Translations under genes and position numbers: made by a program
Notes under the pieces: generated by a model
What the model was told of the DNA's origin: nothing
Database searches by the model: none
Seen by the model: only the letters and a program-made list of their open reading frames with translations
Part shown: piece by piece, positions 1 to 6,762 of the stretch
Position numbering within the stretch: the first letter of the stretch is position 1
How the letters are laid out: the number at the start of each line of letters is the position of its first letter
DNA from: Methylopila henanensis
GTDB lineage: Bacteria > Pseudomonadota > Alphaproteobacteria > Rhizobiales > Methylopilaceae
Direction of reading: 5' to 3'
DNA length: 64,000 bases
NCBI RefSeq assembly: GCF_042681025.1
Contig: NZ_JBHUER010000004.1
Span: forward strand, 367,218 to 431,217

Positions 1-666
1 GGGCGTGAGCTCGGCGGCCGGCGGCCCGTCGAACAGCACGCTGCGGTTAAGCCCCGTGACGCGATCGGCCAGCCGGCGGACCGCGGCGAGGTCGTGCTCG
101 ATCCAGAGCACGGTGGCGCCCCGCGCCTTGAGCTCCGCGATCAGCGTTTCGAACGCCGCGACGCCCGCCTCGTCGAGCGCCGCCATCGGCTCGTCGAGCA
201 CGAGGAGGTCGGGCTCCGGGATCAGGGCCTGGGCCATCAGGGCGCGCTGCCGCTCGCCGCCCGAGAGCGCGCCGACGAGCCGTCCGGCCTTCTCCGCCAT
301 GCCGACGCGGGCGAGAGCCGAGACGATGGCGTCGCGGTCGCGCGCGGCGGGCCTCAGGAAGGCGGGACGGCGCGCCGTCATGGCCGCGAGCGCGTCCGTC
401 ACCGTCATCGGCAGGCCGCGGTCGAAGTCGAGCGCCTGGGGCACGTAGGCCGTGACGCCGGGCGCGCCCGGCCAGTCGATCGCGATCTCGCCGGAATGCG
501 GCGCCTGGCCGAGCAGCGCGCGCACCAGCGAGCTCTTGCCGCCGCCGTTCGGCCCGACGATCGCGTGGACGTAGCCCGCCGCGATCTCGAGGTCGACGCC
601 GCGAAGGATTTCGGCGCCGCCGAGCGTCAGCCCCGCGCCAAGGAAGGAGACCCTGGGCCCGGTCAC
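1..666 (-). CDS. Metal ABC transporter ATP-binding protein (partial)
   Basis: Cytoplasmic ATPase of a zinc/manganese-type ABC importer. The frame is open from a GTG at 666 to the window edge, so the C-terminus is missing. Visible are Walker A GPNGGGKS, the signature LSGGERQR, Walker B LLVLDEP and the H-loop in WIEHDL, in the right order. The GTG overlaps the stop of the binding-protein gene (GTGA, 663-666), so the two are translationally coupled. The membrane permease should lie beyond the left edge. The family is certain; the metal is not. The three-histidine site in the neighbouring binding protein favours zinc, while the PepSY partner and an Irr-like box point towards iron or manganese. 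Confidence 0.93.
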   Translation of the reverse strand, partial: MTGPRVSFLGAGLTLGGAEILRGVDLEIAAGYVHAIVGPNGGGKSSLVRALLGQAPHSGEIAIDWPGAPGVTAYVPQALDFDRGLPMTVTDALAAMTARRPAFLRPAARDRDAIVSALARVGMAEKAGRLVGALSGGERQRALMAQALIPEPDLLVLDEPMAALDEAGVAAFETLIAELKARGATVLWIEHDLAAVRRLADRVTGLNRSVLFDGPPAAELTP

Positions 667-1619
667 CGTCCCGCCTCCGCGGCGGCCGGGCCGCCCATCT
701 CCTTGATGGCGCGCACGACGGTGGCGAAGTTTTCGGCCATCTCGACCTCGAACTTCTCGGGCGCGTACTCGCCGTAGATGATGTGGCTGAGCGGGTAGAG
801 CCTCACCCCTGTCTCGCGCCGGATGGTGTCGACATAGGCGGACGGGAAGTTGAGCTCCGAGAAGATCACCTTCACGTCGAGCGCCCGGATCTGCTCGATG
901 GTCTTGGCGAGCTGCGCCGGGCTCGGCTCGACGCCGTGCGCCGGCTCCACCACGGCCGTCACCTCGAGGCCGAACTCGCGCAGCAGGTAGTCGTAGGCGC
1001 CGTGGATGGTCGCGACCCGGAACGAGGCGCCGGGCGCCTCCGAAATCTGCGCGAGCGCCGCGGCGCGGATCTTCCGCAGGCGCTGGGCGTAGGCGCCGGC
1101 GTTCGCCGCATAGAAATCCGCGTTGTCCGGGTCGAGCCGCGCCAGCTCGCGCGCGATGGTCTGGACCTGGGTGATGGAGCCGGTGATCGACAGGAAGGTG
1201 TGGGAGTTCACCACCTTGCCGGAGATCGTCCTGCCCCGGGACTGCGCCATCTGCCCGACGGCCGCGAGCAGGGCGACGTCGCGGTTCGCCTCGACGATCG
1301 CGACGTTCGGGTTCTCGGACGCCCGGATCATGCGTTCGGCGAAGTCGTCATGGCCGATGCCGTTCAGCACCACGACGTCGAGCGTCCCGAGCCGCTTGAT
1401 GTCCTCGCCGCGCGGCTCGTAGGCGTGCGGGTTGAAGCCGACGGGAATGAGCGGAACGACGTCGGCGCGGTCGCCCACGATGTTGGCGACGTAAGAGTAA
1501 TAGGGATGGAGCGTCACGCCGATGCGGAGACGCTTGCCCGCGCGAAGGGGCGGCGCGAGGACGACGGCCGCGGCGGCGCCGAGCAGAAGGCCGCGCCGCG
1601 AAGGGGAGGGGGCGCTCAT
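663..1619 (-). CDS. Metal ABC transporter substrate-binding protein (ZnuA/TroA-like)
   Basis: Periplasmic metal-binding protein of 318 aa. The N-terminus SRRGLLLGAAAA is a Tat-like signal peptide. Likely ligands are His65 (NPHAYEP), His140 (VNSHTFLS) and His206 (TIHGAYDYLL), with an acidic residue near Glu255 (SELNF). Three histidines resemble the zinc-type site of ZnuA; Mn-type proteins such as PsaA use Glu at the third position. It lacks the long His-rich loop common in ZnuA. It overlaps the upstream gene by ATGA and the downstream ATPase by GTGA. The metal remains an inference. Confidence 0.9.
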   Translation of the reverse strand: MSAPSPSRRGLLLGAAAAVVLAPPLRAGKRLRIGVTLHPYYSYVANIVGDRADVVPLIPVGFNPHAYEPRGEDIKRLGTLDVVVLNGIGHDDFAERMIRASENPNVAIVEANRDVALLAAVGQMAQSRGRTISGKVVNSHTFLSITGSITQVQTIARELARLDPDNADFYAANAGAYAQRLRKIRAAALAQISEAPGASFRVATIHGAYDYLLREFGLEVTAVVEPAHGVEPSPAQLAKTIEQIRALDVKVIFSELNFPSAYVDTIRRETGVRLYPLSHIIYGEYAPEKFEVEMAENFATVVRAIKEMGGPAAAEAGR

Positions 1620-2203
1620 CTCGTCTCCCGCGTCACGCTGGCGTCGTAGCGCGACGTCACCTGTCTCCAGCCCGCGGCGATCAGGCGTTCGTTCGAGAGT
1701 CCTTCGACGGACCCCGCCGCGACATGCGCCCAGACGCTGGAAACGGGCTCGCCGTCATGGCCGTGCGCGTCCGGCGACGGCTGTGCGATCCGAAGCAGCA
1801 GCGAGCGCGCGGTCGCGGCGTCGCCGGTCGCGCCGAGATAGGCGACCGTCGCGCCGTCGCGCGTGAGGCTCCAGGCATGGCCGCCGCGCTTGGCGGTCGT
1901 GACGTCGCGCGCGAACGGCGGCAGCGCTTCGGCGGCGAGCGCTTCGGGCGTCGGGAATTCGTCGCCCACGGCTGCGGCGCGAATGTCTTCGGCGGCCGCC
2001 AGCAGGTCGGCGTTGAGGCCCTGCTCGGCGGCGTTCAGCCCGTCGCGCGCGTCGATGCGCCAGGCCGCAAGAGTCGTCTCGTCGGCCGGCCGCGCGCGGA
2101 TCAGCGCGGTCGCGCCCGCCGCCGCCACGATCGCCGCGCAGAGCGCCGCGACCAGAAGCGTTTCGCGACCCGCCCCCGCCGGCCGGACGACGACCCGCGT
2201 CAC
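1616..2203 (-). CDS. DUF6162-like membrane-anchored protein
   Basis: Protein of 195 aa with one N-terminal membrane segment (about residues 15-35) and a mostly extracytoplasmic remainder. The phrase LNAAEQGLNADLLAAAEDI and the following LPPFARD resemble the DUF6162 family as I remember it, which sits beside metal ABC transporters. The function is unknown. A His/Asp stretch (SPDAHGHDGE, about residue 143) could bind metal. It is coupled on both sides by 4-base overlaps, so it is probably an accessory part of the metal-uptake system. Confidence 0.7.
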   Translation of the reverse strand: MTRVVVRPAGAGRETLLVAALCAAIVAAAGATALIRARPADETTLAAWRIDARDGLNAAEQGLNADLLAAAEDIRAAAVGDEFPTPEALAAEALPPFARDVTTAKRGGHAWSLTRDGATVAYLGATGDAATARSLLLRIAQPSPDAHGHDGEPVSSVWAHVAAGSVEGLSNERLIAAGWRQVTSRYDASVTRETR

Positions 2204-2517
2204 GGGATGTCGTTGTGGTCGACCTCGACCACATGGCCCGGTCCGGCGTCGAACAGCACGTAGAACTCGCCCGAGGGCGGCTTGAACTCGACCACGCTGT
2301 CCTTGCCGAACTTGCCGGGGATCAGCACCGACTCGTCGTAGCCGATGACGTCGAGCTTCACGCCTTCCGCGCCCGTGCCGTCAGAAAAGCCGCCCTTGCA
2401 GCGGATCGTCTCGCCATGCTTCTCGCAGGCGCAGAAGGGGTAGTGCGCCTGGGCAGGCGCCGCGAGGCACACGAGCCCGAGGGCGGCGGCGAGCGCGCCG
2501 GGACGCAGTCTGTTCAT
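2200..2517 (-). CDS. Small periplasmic Cys/His-rich protein
   Basis: Protein of 105 aa with a Sec signal peptide cleaved near AQA-H (residue 24). The mature N-terminus holds a Cys/His cluster (HYPFCACEKH, then C40). The C-terminus ends FDAGPGHVVEVDHNDI, which recalls the end of the DUF4198/NikM-type extracytoplasmic domains linked to metal transport. The start at 2517 is chosen because it gives the signal peptide and an ATGA overlap with the upstream gene; longer readings of this frame lie inside the neighbour. A periplasmic metal-handling role is inferred. Confidence 0.75.
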   Translation of the reverse strand: MNRLRPGALAAALGLVCLAAPAQAHYPFCACEKHGETIRCKGGFSDGTGAEGVKLDVIGYDESVLIPGKFGKDSVVEFKPPSGEFYVLFDAGPGHVVEVDHNDIP

Positions 2518-3053
2518 GGCTTTCGCCCTCCGTTGCGCTTGAGCCAGTCCGCCGTCACCGGCGAGACGTCCGTGAGCTTGAGCGGCGCCTGCTGCATCGA
2601 GCCGTCCCATCCTTCGAGCGTGAGCCAGACCTCGGCGTCCGGACTCGTGCGCTCCGGCACGGGCAGGCCCGCCGTCTGGCGGTAGGGCGTGCCGAAGAAG
2701 ATCGCGCCCGTCGCCCGCAGCGACCGCGGCTTGCCGACCTTCAGATAGGCGGCGCGCACCTCGGTCAACGCGCGGCCCGTCAAAGCCAGCGAGAACAGCT
2801 TCACCGGCCCCGCCGGCCCCTGGACCTGAGGGGCCATCAGGTCGAACTCGGCGAGCCTGACCGTCCACGGCCCGACCTGCCGTTCGCCGATCTCGCGCGC
2901 GCCGAGGCCCGACGTTCCGGCGAACATCGCGACCTGCTCGAAATAGAGCGGCGTCAGCGCGGCGGGCACGAGGACGACGAGCGCGCTCAGGTGAAAGCGC
3001 CAGCGCAGCCACCAGCGCTTCAGCGTTCCGGTTTCGATGGTCGCGACGCTCAT
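2514..3053 (-). CDS. Membrane-anchored protein of the metal-uptake operon
   Basis: Protein of 179 aa, not recognised. It has one transmembrane segment (about residues 18-36, HLSALVVLVPAALTPLYF) and a periplasmic domain with a repeated beta-like pattern and the terms GPWTVRLAEFDLMAP and LTLEGWDGSMQQAPLKL. The start at 3053 is chosen for its ATGA overlap with the PepSY gene. Its fixed position between a PepSY protein and metal-transport genes suggests an assembly or reductase-partner role; nothing in the sequence names an enzyme. Confidence 0.7.
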   Translation of the reverse strand: MSVATIETGTLKRWWLRWRFHLSALVVLVPAALTPLYFEQVAMFAGTSGLGAREIGERQVGPWTVRLAEFDLMAPQVQGPAGPVKLFSLALTGRALTEVRAAYLKVGKPRSLRATGAIFFGTPYRQTAGLPVPERTSPDAEVWLTLEGWDGSMQQAPLKLTDVSPVTADWLKRNGGRKP

Positions 3054-4225
3054 TCCGCGGGCTCCGGGAACGGGGCCGGCATCGGCTCGCCGCGGGCGAC
3101 CGAGACGGTCGCCTGCGCCGTCCGTTTCGTCCAGATCATCACGCCGCTCAGCGACAGAGCGGTCAGCATCGCGCCGAACAGGAAGTAGACGAGCTTCAGC
3201 GACAGACCGACGAAGTCGCCGACATGCAGCGGCCGCATGCTTTCGGTGACGAGCTCGAGCGCGTTGCGGTCCGACACCCGCCGGGTCCACTCCACGCCGT
3301 AGGTGTAGGGATTGACGGCGGCCTGCTCGAAGATCAGCGGATAGGAGCCGCGCCCCCAGACGCTCACATGGCTGAAGGCGTTCTGGGGCAGCATGATCAG
3401 GCCGGGCTCGAGATCGGGAAAACTTTCCTTCGCCGCCGCCACCGCGCGGTCGACGCTGACCTTCGGAGGCGCCTCGCCGGCCTTGAGGTTCGGCGCATGC
3501 TCGCGCGCGACGATCGGCGGGGCACCCGCCGTCGAGATCGAGATGGCGTTGTCGAACAGGATCGCCTGGATCAGGAACCAGCCTGCCGTCACGGACATGA
3601 TCGCGACGAAGGGGATCGACCAGATCGCGACCAGCCGGTGCAGGTCGCCCCAGAACGCCCGCGGCCCCTTGGACAGCCTCAGCCTCGGCCTGAGATAGGC
3701 CCGCCAGAACTTCTTGTAGACAACGACGCCGGTGATCAGCGAGCCGAGCAGCGGGATCGACAGCAGCGAGACCGCGTACCAGCCGATCGCGAATCCGTTG
3801 GTGAACGGGGTGAGCAGCCAGCCGTGCAAAGCGCGCGTGAACTGCTGGAAGTCGAACGCGCCCTGCTCGCCTTGGATCTCGCCGGTGTAGGGGTTGACGA
3901 ACAGCTCGACCGTCGCCCCGTCCGGCCGCGCGACCTCGACGCGAAGCGCGAACTGCGACTTCACTGAGCGGACGATCTGCGTCGGGACGACCCCGGGCCG
4001 CTGCCGCTCGACCGCCGCCAGCGCCTCGTCATAGCCGAGCGGCGTGGCGTCGGCGGACGGCGCGTTCGCGCGAACCGCCGGGTTCGCCAGCCAGACGATC
4101 TCCTGGCTCACTGTCGCGATCGTGCCGGTGAGGCACACGAAAAACAGGAACGCCCAGATCGGCAGGGCGAGCCAGGAATGGGCCAGGAACCAGATGCGCG
4201 CGGACGAGCCGCTCTTCTTCGCCAT
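3050..4225 (-). CDS. PepSY-associated TM protein (putative inner-membrane metal reductase)
   Basis: Inner-membrane protein of 391 aa with four or more helices: residues about 15-40, 145-170, 205-230 and near 350-370. The PepSY regions include VNPYTGEI and VNPYTYGVEW. Histidines in membrane segments (LAHSWLALPIW, RALHGWL, GDLHRLVAIW, LHVGDF) match the PiuB/FoxB-like family, whose members reduce or release siderophore iron. It is the first gene of the minus-strand operon. By family knowledge it would move electrons across the membrane to a metal complex; the exact substrate is inferred. Confidence 0.85.
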   Translation of the reverse strand: MAKKSGSSARIWFLAHSWLALPIWAFLFFVCLTGTIATVSQEIVWLANPAVRANAPSADATPLGYDEALAAVERQRPGVVPTQIVRSVKSQFALRVEVARPDGATVELFVNPYTGEIQGEQGAFDFQQFTRALHGWLLTPFTNGFAIGWYAVSLLSIPLLGSLITGVVVYKKFWRAYLRPRLRLSKGPRAFWGDLHRLVAIWSIPFVAIMSVTAGWFLIQAILFDNAISISTAGAPPIVAREHAPNLKAGEAPPKVSVDRAVAAAKESFPDLEPGLIMLPQNAFSHVSVWGRGSYPLIFEQAAVNPYTYGVEWTRRVSDRNALELVTESMRPLHVGDFVGLSLKLVYFLFGAMLTALSLSGVMIWTKRTAQATVSVARGEPMPAPFPEPAE

Positions 4226-4670
4226 GCCGGACAGTTTCTCCTCGGCTCGCCTGTCTCCCGAGCCTTCCTTGCGCGGGCCTACCTATCAGGCCCGACCGGG
4301 CGACCGCACCCCTTTTCCCGCCCCGGCGCCTTCACGCGCCGGCGTCGAAATCCCGGTCACCGTCGCGCTTCGCGGAACGTCGTGAGTCCGCCCGCGAAGG
4401 CTAGAAACCACCCGCTGGAAAATCGAGCAAGATCAATATTCTAGACTTGTTCTAAGCCATGGCGATTTTCGCTGATCGAGGCGGCTGAGCCCGCCCCGAT
4501 GCGCCGCGCGACGCGTTCCGCCCTTCGTGTGGATGTCGCCGCCGCTGAACGACACAGCCTCGCCGCGCCAACGCGGATTTAACGCCCGCAGGCCTTCGCC
4601 CTCATCGATCCCCAACGCGCGCCGGGGCCAGTCTCCATGCGGAGATCAACCCCCGTGGGACCCACTGACG
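4226..4670. promoter_or_regulatory. Divergent intergenic region between metal-uptake and kdp operons
   Basis: About 445 bases with no convincing gene. It must hold the promoters of both divergent operons. The stretch around 4405-4460 is clearly more AT-rich than its surroundings and contains an imperfect palindrome described separately. No KdpE operator was identified by eye. Confidence 0.6.
4440..4456. promoter_or_regulatory. Irr (ICE-box)-like palindrome
   Basis: The 17 bases TCTAGACTTGTTCTAAG match the rhizobial iron-control-element pattern TTTAGAA-N3-TTCTAAA at 11 of 14 defined positions. Irr is the heme-responsive Fur-family regulator of alphaproteobacteria. The site lies 215 bases upstream of the PepSY gene, so control of the metal-uptake operon is plausible but unproven. 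Confidence 0.4.
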
Positions 4671-4754
4671 ATGATGGACTTGCTGATGCTGGCGGCCGGC
4701 CTGGCGGCTTTCGTGGCGCTCGGTTCCTATGCGCTCGCCTGCGAGAGGCTTTGA
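4671..4754 (+). CDS. 27-aa single-helix peptide upstream of kdpF
   Basis: A 27-aa ORF starting MMDLLML and ending ALACERL, made of one membrane helix followed by a short charged tail. Short peptides ending in a CERL-type tail occur just ahead of kdpF in many proteobacterial kdp operons, so I take it as a real gene. It ends 5 bases before the kdpF start. The function is unknown; it may be an extra small subunit of the Kdp complex. Confidence 0.65.
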   Translation: MMDLLMLAAGLAAFVALGSYALACERL

Positions 4755-4759
4755 GAGCC

Positions 4760-4867
4760 GTGACGCTGCTCGGTCTTCCGTTTCTCGACGCCGCCTTGGG
4801 CGGAGCCGCGGCCGTCATCACGGCCGCGGTCTTCGTCGCGGCCCTCCTTCGCCCCGAGCGCTTCTGA
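4760..4867 (+). CDS. kdpF: Kdp small subunit KdpF
   Basis: A 35-aa peptide from a GTG start, with one transmembrane helix and the C-terminus LLRPERF typical of KdpF. In the family KdpF stabilises the KdpABC potassium pump in the inner membrane. It lies between the 27-aa peptide and kdpA, on the same strand, with a 31-base gap to kdpA. Confidence 0.82.
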   Translation: MTLLGLPFLDAALGGAAAVITAAVFVAALLRPERF

Positions 4868-4898
4868 CGCCGCCGGCGCATATTCCCGGACATCCGAC

Positions 4899-6608
4899 AT
4901 GACGTTCAACGGCTGGATGCAGATCGCGCTGTTCTGCGCGCTCGTGCTCGCGCTCGCCCGCCCCCTCGGCGGCTTCCTGACCCGGCTCTACGCGGGCGAG
5001 CGCACGTTCCTTCATCCCGTGCTCGCGCCGGTCGAGCGCGGCTTCTACCGGCTTGCGGGCGTCAAGCCCGACGCCGAGCAAGGGTGGGCGGCCTACGCGC
5101 TGGCGATGCTCGCCTTCAACGCCCTCGGCTTCCTCGCGGTCTACGACCTGCTGCGCCTTCAGGGCGCGCTGCCGCTGAACCCGCAGGGCTTCGCCGGCGT
5201 CGCGCCCGATCTCGCGCTCAACACCGCGGTCTCCTTCGCCACCAACACCAACTGGCAGTCCTATGGCGGTGAGACGACGCTGTCCTACGGCTCGCAGATG
5301 TGGGCGCTGACCGTGCAGAACTTCGTCTCCGCCGCGACCGGCATGGCGGTCGCGGTCGCGTTCGTCCGCGGTTTCGCCCGGCGGTCCGCGAGCGGCGTCG
5401 GCAATTTCTGGGCGGACCTCACCCGCTCCACGCTCTACCTGCTGCTGCCCGCCTGCCTCGTGCTCGCGCTTGCCTATGTGGCGATGGGCGTTCCCCAGAC
5501 GCTGTCGTCCTACACGACCGCCCGGACGCTCGAGGGCGCCGAGCAGACAATCGCGCTCGGGCCGATCGCGAGCCAGCTCGCGATCAAGATGCTCGGCACC
5601 AACGGCGGCGGCTTCTTCAACGCGAACTCCGCCCATCCGTTCGAGAACCCGTCGGCGCTCGCGAATCTCGTCCAGATGGTCTCGATCTTCGCGATCGGAG
5701 CGGCGCTGACCAACCTGTTCGGCCGCATGGTCGGCGACGAGCGTCAGGGCTGGGCGATCCTCGCGGCGATGGGGGCGCTGTTCCTGACGGGCGTCGCGCT
5801 GGTCTACTGGGCCGAGGGCTCGGCCAACCCGATCCATGCCGCGCTCGGGCTCGATCCGGCGGGCGGAAACATGGAGGGCAAGGAGGTCCGCTTCGGCGTC
5901 GCGCTGTCGGCGCTGTTCGCGGCGGTCACCACCGCCGCCTCCTGCGGCGCCGTCAACGCCATGCACGACAGTTTCTCGGCGATCGGCGGGCTGATCCCCA
6001 TGATCAACATGCAGCTCGGCGAGGTCGTCATCGGCGGCGTCGGCGCGGGACTCTACGGCGTGCTGCTGTTCGCCGTGGTCGCGGTGTTCGTCGCCGGGCT
6101 GATGGTCGGGCGGACGCCGGAGTACGTCGGCAAGAAGATCGAGTCCCGCGAGGTGAAGCTCACCATGCTGGCGCTGCTCTGCTCGCCGGCCGCCACGCTG
6201 ATCGCGCTCGCCGCGGCGTCCGTGAGCCCCCTCGGGCTCGCCGGGCTGCAGGAGAGCGGTCCGCACGGCTTCTCGGAGATGCTCTACGCCACGACCTCGG
6301 CCGCGGCCAACAACGGCTCGGCGTTCGGCGGGCTGACGGCCAACAGTCCCTTCTGGAATCTGCTGCTCGCCGCCGGGATGATGATCGGCCGCTTCGCCCT
6401 CATCGTGCCGATGCTGGCGGTCGCCGGCTCGCTCGCGGGCAAGCCCGCCGTTCCCCCCTCCGCCGGCACCTTCCCGACGCATGGCGGCCTGTTCGTCGGG
6501 CTGCTGGTCGGCGTGATCCTGATCGTCGGCGGCCTCACCTACCTGCCTGCGCTGACGCTCGGGCCGGTAGCCGACGCCTTCGCCACGGCGCAGGGGAGGA
6601 CGTGGTGA
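4899..6608 (+). CDS. kdpA: Potassium-transporting ATPase, potassium-binding subunit KdpA
   Basis: Protein of 569 aa, the usual family length. KdpA is the channel-like inner-membrane subunit that selects potassium. Filter-loop motifs are visible: TNTNWQSYGGE (first pore loop), GTNGGGFFNANSAHPFENP (second), a third around SCGAVNAMHDSFSA and a fourth around AAANNGSAFGG. About ten membrane segments are present. Part of the kdp operon; a palindromic repeat separates it from kdpB. Confidence 0.98.
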   Translation: MTFNGWMQIALFCALVLALARPLGGFLTRLYAGERTFLHPVLAPVERGFYRLAGVKPDAEQGWAAYALAMLAFNALGFLAVYDLLRLQGALPLNPQGFAGVAPDLALNTAVSFATNTNWQSYGGETTLSYGSQMWALTVQNFVSAATGMAVAVAFVRGFARRSASGVGNFWADLTRSTLYLLLPACLVLALAYVAMGVPQTLSSYTTARTLEGAEQTIALGPIASQLAIKMLGTNGGGFFNANSAHPFENPSALANLVQMVSIFAIGAALTNLFGRMVGDERQGWAILAAMGALFLTGVALVYWAEGSANPIHAALGLDPAGGNMEGKEVRFGVALSALFAAVTTAASCGAVNAMHDSFSAIGGLIPMINMQLGEVVIGGVGAGLYGVLLFAVVAVFVAGLMVGRTPEYVGKKIESREVKLTMLALLCSPAATLIALAAASVSPLGLAGLQESGPHGFSEMLYATTSAAANNGSAFGGLTANSPFWNLLLAAGMMIGRFALIVPMLAVAGSLAGKPAVPPSAGTFPTHGGLFVGLLVGVILIVGGLTYLPALTLGPVADAFATAQGRTW

Positions 6609-6619
6609 GGCCTTGCCTT

Positions 6620-6735
6620 CTTGTCCCGGCCTTGCGCCGGGACCCAGAGCCTCGACGCTTCCAGAAGACCTCCACCCTCGCCGTCATACCTTGCGAGCCC
6701 CGCGCGTCTGGGTCCCGGCTCAAGGCCGGGACAAG
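6620..6735. repeat. REP-like inverted repeat between kdpA and kdpB
   Basis: Two roughly 30-base arms, 6620-6649 and 6707-6735, are near-perfect inverted copies (CTTGTCCCGGCCTTGCGCCG versus its complement), and each arm is itself an imperfect palindrome around CCGGC..GCCGG. The 57 bases between are not coding. It resembles dispersed palindromic elements of alphaproteobacteria. Only this copy was seen in the window. It could form a long hairpin in the kdp mRNA. Confidence 0.75.
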
Positions 6736-6762
6736 ACGGCGGCGCCAATCCGAGCCAACACC

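Noticed and set aside
1..4225. Lanthanide (lut) uptake cluster
   Set aside because: The binding protein belongs to the ZnuA/TroA family and the gene set lacks a TonB receptor, unlike lut clusters.
4226..4670. Riboswitch ahead of kdp
   Set aside because: No ydaO-type or other known aptamer pattern was visible; kdp here has its own KdpDE regulators.
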